Positions 21,811 through 22,134 of a DNA stretch of 22,134 nucleotides are shown piece after piece (the stretch's first letter is position 1; the number at the start of each line of letters is the position of its first letter). The stretch lies in NCBI GenBank assembly GCA_050944255.1, contig JBMNQS010000035.1:1-22134 (forward strand), written 5' to 3'. The stretch is from JBMNQS01 sp050944255. GTDB taxonomy: Bacteria; Bacillota; Clostridia; Christensenellales; Maliibacteriaceae. The notes beneath the pieces were generated by a model. The model worked only from the letters and a program-made list of their open reading frames with translations, did not search any database and was not told where the DNA came from. The position numbers and the translations under genes were made by a program.

Positions 21811-22134
21811 TCAGGGCCAGATTGGATAGATAAAGTAAAGGATGGAACCGAAAGTCTTGCCCAGCAGTATGGCCATCAAAAAGACCGGAATGCCTTTTTT
21901 CAGCGATAAATTGGACAGCGTCACCGGCATCACCTGAAGCACCTCCGCCAGGCTCATGGCCAGAAGCCCCACGAATACGCCGGCAATAACGCCCGCCAAA
22001 ACAGCGCCCGCCAGGCCCAGATTTACCGTCCAGCCAAGCGTCATGGCCGCCGCCGCAAACGTGGCGCCGAAAAAAATACCGATGGCCCCGCGGCCCACCA
22101 TCTTTTCCGGCGCCTTGATGATCTGCGACAGGCG
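21811..22134 (-). CDS. spoVAB: Stage V sporulation protein AB, N-terminus beyond the window
   Basis: The last 107 residues of a membrane protein with three or four hydrophobic segments. The block GVFVGLLAMSLAEVLQVMPV and the ending LMAILLGKTFGSILYFIYP match the C-terminal half of SpoVAB (about 140 residues in Bacillus). The frame remains open to the window edge; an internal ATG at 22101 is not the start. It precedes the 45-codon gene by 13 nt, giving the order AB, small gene, AC, AD, AE. Confidence 0.88.
   Translation of the reverse strand, partial: RLSQIIKAPEKMVGRGAIGIFFGATFAAAAMTLGWTVNLGLAGAVLAGVIAGVFVGLLAMSLAEVLQVMPVTLSNLSLKKGIPVFLMAILLGKTFGSILYFIYPIWP

Overview
The window comes from the chromosome of an endospore-forming, Gram-positive bacterium, most likely of class Clostridia. 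The evidence is a spoVA operon (spoVAB, a 45-codon gene, spoVAC, spoVAD, spoVAE), a yunB homologue, strong GGAGG ribosome-binding sites, an Agr-type peptide signalling locus and a bifunctional penicillin-binding protein with a Pro-Thr tail. No genus can be named from the sequence alone.

Layout. 1-1216 (minus): a two-gene unit in which an L-2-amino-thiazoline-4-carboxylate (ATC) hydrolase family gene is translationally coupled to a zinc N-carbamoyl-amino-acid hydrolase that is cut by the window edge. Together they suggest conversion of ATC to N-carbamoyl-cysteine and then cysteine. 1217-2063 has no convincing gene. 2064-5217: an Agr-like quorum-sensing locus. agrD is divergent (minus) from agrA-agrC-agrB (plus), and a direct repeat with a 21-bp period, shaped like a LytTR-box, sits upstream of the agrD promoter. 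The AgrD peptide has threonine where the ring-forming cysteine is expected. 5805-6155: an ArsC/Spx-fold protein. 6249-6325: initiator tRNA-Met with an apparent extra T in the T stem, followed by a terminator and two pairs of 11-bp direct repeats.

6629-10296 (minus): a decayed sugar or polyol cassette. It holds a 5'-truncated RbsA-type ATPase, an apparently intact RbsC-type permease, an SDR dehydrogenase, a sugar-phosphate isomerase/epimerase-like TIM barrel, and a broken chimeric gene whose first half resembles triosephosphate isomerase. No solute-binding protein is present, so the transporter is probably non-functional.

10369-11462: a Pro/Thr-rich lipoprotein and, across a strong bidirectional terminator, an ACT-domain protein. 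11493-12133: three near-identical copies of a non-coding 218-bp unit rich in perfect hairpins. 12120-14850 (minus): yebC, proA and a four-helix membrane protein, tightly packed. 15062-16344 (minus): a Nudix-fold protein with a degenerate Nudix box, then yunB. 16563-19580 (plus): a class A penicillin-binding protein. 19811-22134 (minus): the spoVA operon, with spoVAB running off the window.

The observations most worth following up are the cysteine-less AgrD with its autoinduction-type control site, the triplicated 218-bp hairpin unit, the extra base in the initiator tRNA, the degenerate Nudix protein and the unnamed small gene inside the spoVA operon.
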